DNA from: Anaerococcus vaginalis ATCC 51170
GTDB lineage: Bacteria > Bacillota > Clostridia > Tissierellales > Peptoniphilaceae
Direction of reading: 5' to 3'
Assembly (NCBI RefSeq): GCF_000163295.1
Contig: NZ_GG700527.1
Coordinates: forward strand, 1,072,911-1,136,910
DNA length: 64,000 nucleotides
Part shown: in pieces, positions 61,300 through 64,000 of the stretch
How the letters are laid out: the number at the start of each line of letters is the position of its first letter
Position numbering within the stretch: the stretch's first letter is position 1
Position numbers and translations under genes: made by a program
The notes under the pieces: generated by a model
What the model was told of the DNA's origin: nothing
Database searches by the model: none
The model's input: only the letters and a program-made list of their open reading frames with translations

Positions 61300-61867
61300 C
61301 TTTTCTTATTTTCATTTTTGTAATAAAACTATAAATTTTGCCATTTTTCATTAAAAAATATTTATCGTCAGGATATATTTCTTGGTTTTCAAAAATTTCT
61401 ATTGTATCGCCACATTTTTTAAATCCTAATTTTTCATACAAAGAAATCGCTCTTTTATTAAAATTATTTACATCAAGATAAAGTTCATTAAATTTTAAAT
61501 CCTCAAAATAATAATCAAGTAAGATTTTCATAGCCTTAAAACCATAACCTCTTGAAGTATATTGTGGATCAAAAACAATTCCCAATTCACTTTTTCTTAA
61601 AATCGGATTATAATTTTTTAGACCAATAAAGGCAATAAAACTATCATCGTCAATTTTTCTTACCGCAAAATATCTTTTCCTATAAATATTTACATTCATA
61701 AACCAAACTTCGCAATCAATTTGAGAAAAATTTCCATAATTATAGCCTTTTAATCTTTCATCCTCATTCATTGACCATTTTCTTAAATCATAAGCATCAT
61801 CTAAGTCTAATTTTTTTAAATATATCTTATCGTCTTTACCAATTATTTTCATTTTATTTTTCATCAT
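61289..61867 (-). CDS. GNAT acetyltransferase
   Basis: About 192 residues (187 if the ATG at 61852 is used). The RimJ/RimL-like fold shows LRKSELGIVFDPQYTSRGYGFKAMKILLDYYF, with an R-G-Y-G acetyl-CoA loop, and NFNKRAISLYEKLGFKKCG. Substrate unknown. It sits inside the replication operon, overlapping dnaB and the DnaD-like gene. Confidence 0.85.
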   Translation of the reverse strand: MMKNKMKIIGKDDKIYLKKLDLDDAYDLRKWSMNEDERLKGYNYGNFSQIDCEVWFMNVNIYRKRYFAVRKIDDDSFIAFIGLKNYNPILRKSELGIVFDPQYTSRGYGFKAMKILLDYYFEDLKFNELYLDVNNFNKRAISLYEKLGFKKCGDTIEIFENQEIYPDDKYFLMKNGKIYSFITKMKIRKDGR

Positions 61868-63179
61868 GACTTAGGTCTTTAAAAGTTGTACATTGTTTGT
61901 GGAAAAATAACTCCATAAGACCAGTTGGTCCATTTCTGTGTTTTGCCAAAATTACTTTTGCCACATTAGGATTATCATCTACGTCATAATAATCTTCCCT
62001 ATACAAAAGCATAACAACATCTGCATCTTGCTCGATTGCTCCTGATTCACGAAGATCTGATAAAATTGGCTTGTGATCAGATCTTTTATCTGCCTCACGA
62101 GATAGTTGGGCAAGTGATAAAACCGGGCAATTTATTTCTTTTGACAAAGATTTTAAACCTCTAGAAATTTGTGCAATTTCTTGTTGCCTATTATCAAATC
62201 TTCCTTCCCCAGTCATAAGTTGCAAATAATCAATTACAATTAAATCAAGTCCTTCTTCTGCCTTTAATCTTTTACATTTACTTCTAAGCTCTGACAAAGT
62301 AATTCCTGCAGTTTCATCGACGTAAATTTCTTTTTCTTTTATCTTTGTAATTGCATTTATAATTTCAATCCACTCATCAGCTTCCAAATTTCCTGTAATA
62401 ATTTTTTCAAGATCAATCATAGAAACCATAGAAATTAATCTTTGATTTAATTGATAAGTTGACATTTCTAATGAAAAAAACGCAACTGATTTGCCAGCGT
62501 TTGCTGCATTCCATGCCATAGTAAGACCAAGAGCAGTTTTTCCCATTGCAGGTCTTGCTGCAAGTAAAATTAATTGGGAATTTTGAAGTCCTGACAGTTT
62601 ATCATCAACGCTTGAAATTCCTGTCGTAACGCCAGTTATTTTTCCTTCATTTAAACTTAAAAGTTCAAGTTGTTTTATTGTTTCATCCATAGTTTCAGAA
62701 ACTCTTACAAGACCCTTTTCAAGATTTTTTTGGCTTATTTCGAAAATTTTTGATTCTGCCATTTCTATAACTTCTTTAGCATCTTTTTTTTGTTCGTAAG
62801 ATTTTCCAACTATTTCGTCGCACGCACTTATTAATGCTCTAAGGAGAGCTTTTTCTTTGACATTCTCACAGTATTGATCCATATTTGGAGTATAAAATGA
62901 GGAGAGTGTTATCTCTGCAATAAACTGCTCTCCTCCAACTTCCTCCAAGATGTTTTCTGATTTTAATTTTGATATAAGACTTACTTCATCTATTTTTATA
63001 TCTTTTTGATACATATTAACTAAAGTCTTATAAATTCTTTGGCATCTTGAATCATAAAACTCATAAGGCTTTACTAATTGTATAGCCTGATCTATGGTTT
63101 CACTTTTTGTAATTATACAACCAATTATGGCCATCTCTGAAGAAATATCACTAGGCATTTGCCTAAGATTTTCTTCCAT
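61854..63179 (-). CDS. dnaB: Replicative DNA helicase DnaB
   Basis: 441-residue hexameric 5'-3' helicase. The N-terminal collar domain (about 1-110) includes MPSDISSEMAIIGCII. The RecA-like domain has Walker A LAARPAMGKTALGL, LFFSLEMS-type AFFSLEMS, Walker B LIVIDYLQLM and late RESGAIEQDADVVMLLYRE. The start overlaps the rplI stop by 1 nt (TAATG). Firmicutes order gdpP-rplI-dnaB is kept. Confidence 0.97.
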   Translation of the reverse strand: MEENLRQMPSDISSEMAIIGCIITKSETIDQAIQLVKPYEFYDSRCQRIYKTLVNMYQKDIKIDEVSLISKLKSENILEEVGGEQFIAEITLSSFYTPNMDQYCENVKEKALLRALISACDEIVGKSYEQKKDAKEVIEMAESKIFEISQKNLEKGLVRVSETMDETIKQLELLSLNEGKITGVTTGISSVDDKLSGLQNSQLILLAARPAMGKTALGLTMAWNAANAGKSVAFFSLEMSTYQLNQRLISMVSMIDLEKIITGNLEADEWIEIINAITKIKEKEIYVDETAGITLSELRSKCKRLKAEEGLDLIVIDYLQLMTGEGRFDNRQQEIAQISRGLKSLSKEINCPVLSLAQLSREADKRSDHKPILSDLRESGAIEQDADVVMLLYREDYYDVDDNPNVAKVILAKHRNGPTGLMELFFHKQCTTFKDLSHDEK

Positions 63180-63619
63180 TATTCTGCCTCAACCTTCACT
63201 TTTAATTTTGCAGAAACCTGTTGGTAAAGCTTAATTGTAACTTCATAATCTCCAAGTGAATCAATGTCAGCCTTGTCGATTTTTTTCTTATCTACTTCAA
63301 TATTTTTTTCATCAAGAGCTTTTTTAATATCCATATTTGTAATAGAGCCAAATAATTTTCCATTTTCTCCAGCTTTTACCTTGATTATAACTTCTGTTTT
63401 TTCAATTTTTTCTTTATTTTCCATTGCAGCTTTTATATTTTCATCTTCTTCTTTTTTTAATTTTTTAAGATGTTCATCAAGCTTTGCTAAATTTTCTTTA
63501 TTTGCTTCTACTCCAAGATTATTTGGTAAAATATAATTTCTAAAATAACCTTGTTTTACATTTACAACTTCGCCTTTTTTGCCGATTTTTTTAACATCTT
63601 CAGTTAATATTATCTTCAT
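63179..63619 (-). CDS. rplI: 50S ribosomal protein L9
   Basis: 146 residues. N-terminal rRNA-binding domain IILTEDVKKIGKKGEVVNVKQGYFRNYILP, long central helix (about 45-75) and C-terminal domain. The ATG at 63619 gives the canonical start and has GAGGAAG upstream, inside the gdpP coding end; the TTG at 63628 is not needed. It overlaps gdpP by 20 nt. Confidence 0.96.
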   Translation of the reverse strand: MKIILTEDVKKIGKKGEVVNVKQGYFRNYILPNNLGVEANKENLAKLDEHLKKLKKEEDENIKAAMENKEKIEKTEVIIKVKAGENGKLFGSITNMDIKKALDEKNIEVDKKKIDKADIDSLGDYEVTIKLYQQVSAKLKVKVEAE

Positions 63620-64000
63620 TTTTTTCAACTTCCTCCTCTAAATATTCTTTTATAGCTTTTTTAAGCATAATTTCTGCTTCTTCTATACTCATATCAAGTT
63701 GGGTTGCAGCTGAAGTTAAATGTCCACCTCCACCAATTCTTTCCAAAATTAATTGAACCGAAATATCTCCCAAACTTCTTCCTGATATATGGATTTTATC
63801 ATTTGCTCTTGTCAAAACAAAACTTGCTTTAACACCTTTTATATTTAATAAATCATCAGCAGCTTGACTTGCTATTAAAGTTGAGCCATCCATTTCTCTA
63901 TTAAAATGACCTATTGCAATAAAATCATTTATCACTGTCGAATCAGCTATTACTTCTGATTTGTATTTTACTATTTCAAAATCATCTTTGAACATTCTTT
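63600..64000 (-). CDS. gdpP: C-terminal part of a DHH/DHHA1 c-di-AMP phosphodiesterase (GdpP)
   Basis: Partial gene: the frame continues past the right edge, so only the last 133 residues or so are seen. They are the DHHA1 domain with ISGRSLGDISVQLILERIGGGGHLTSAATQL, as in GdpP, which degrades c-di-AMP. Its place directly before rplI-dnaB is the standard Firmicutes arrangement. The N-terminal TM, PAS-like, GGDEF-like and DHH parts are outside the window. Confidence 0.88.
   Translation of the reverse strand, partial: RMFKDDFEIVKYKSEVIADSTVINDFIAIGHFNREMDGSTLIASQAADDLLNIKGVKASFVLTRANDKIHISGRSLGDISVQLILERIGGGGHLTSAATQLDMSIEEAEIMLKKAIKEYLEEEVEKNEDNIN

Noticed and set aside
58910-64000. Possible chromosome origin near dnaB-rplI-gdpP.
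   Set aside because: No DnaA, DnaN or rpmH gene and no cluster of DnaA boxes seen; gene order alone is not evidence.
1-64000. CRISPR arrays, tRNA or rRNA genes, intact IS elements or prophage genes.
   Set aside because: Read for regular spaced repeats, CCA-ended cloverleafs, transposase or phage proteins; none could be supported.

Overview
The window is chromosomal DNA of an AT-rich, low-GC Gram-positive anaerobe. The support is: two T-box leaders (valS, serS), the Firmicutes order gdpP-rplI-dnaB, PPDK with its PpsR regulator, a long-form hibernation factor, strong AGGAGG-type ribosome sites, a lipoprotein thioredoxin with a CD1871A-type small protein, and a trifunctional aromatic-pathway enzyme. 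I infer a Peptoniphilaceae-like member of the Clostridia/Tissierellia (Anaerococcus or Peptoniphilus relatives); the genus cannot be fixed from sequence reading alone. I saw no rRNA, tRNA, CRISPR array, intact insertion sequence, prophage or origin.

Layout. 1-3.4 kb: hflX-yigZ-yebC-lgt operon (minus). 3.6-6.5 kb: class A penicillin-binding protein. 6.5-8.3 kb: thyA with a small P-loop kinase, and a GlsB-type membrane protein. 8.4-11.9 kb: a two-component system followed by a membrane-anchored protein that looks like an S41 protease without its catalytic serine. 12-14.2 kb: a membrane/coiled-coil protein of unknown role and a HEPN plus restriction-endonuclease-like protein. 14.4-23.6 kb: an L-ascorbate utilisation region. 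Divergent ulaR faces ulaG-ulaC-ulaA-ulaB-ulaF-ulaE-ulaD-transaldolase, with transketolase just beyond, so ascorbate carbon can pass from PTS uptake into the non-oxidative pentose phosphate pathway.

23.8-30.5 kb: macro-domain protein, DUF1232 membrane protein, ABC exporter pair, pyroglutamyl peptidase with an M20 amidohydrolase. 29.3-34.1 kb: T-box-controlled valS operon with a methyltransferase, cold-shock protein and alpha/beta hydrolase. 34.3-37.7 kb: ppsR-ppdK. 37.8-41.7 kb: a redox module (CD1871A-type small protein, polyferredoxin membrane protein, thioredoxin lipoprotein) divergent from an OmpR-type two-component system, with a perfect dyad between them. 41.8-45.4 kb: dicarboxylate/amino-acid symporter, trpS, prfB. 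45.4-53.2 kb: secA and the aromatic operon tyrA-aroB-aroA-(CM-aroE-aroK fusion)-aroQ. 53.3-57.3 kb: hpf, S9 peptidase, YihY-like protein, 5-formyl-THF cyclo-ligase. 57.4-64 kb: T-box serS, nnrE and a replication cluster (helicase loader, DnaD-like, GNAT, dnaB, rplI, the end of gdpP).

Most of the window is ordinary housekeeping. The parts that deserve a second look are the HEPN-nuclease protein, the CM-AroE-AroK fusion, the S41 pseudoenzyme, the short redox gene with its odd start and dyad, the ascorbate-to-pentose operon, a sigma-B-like promoter before hpf, and several compact control regions. I did not find a multi-gene system that I could call clearly undescribed.
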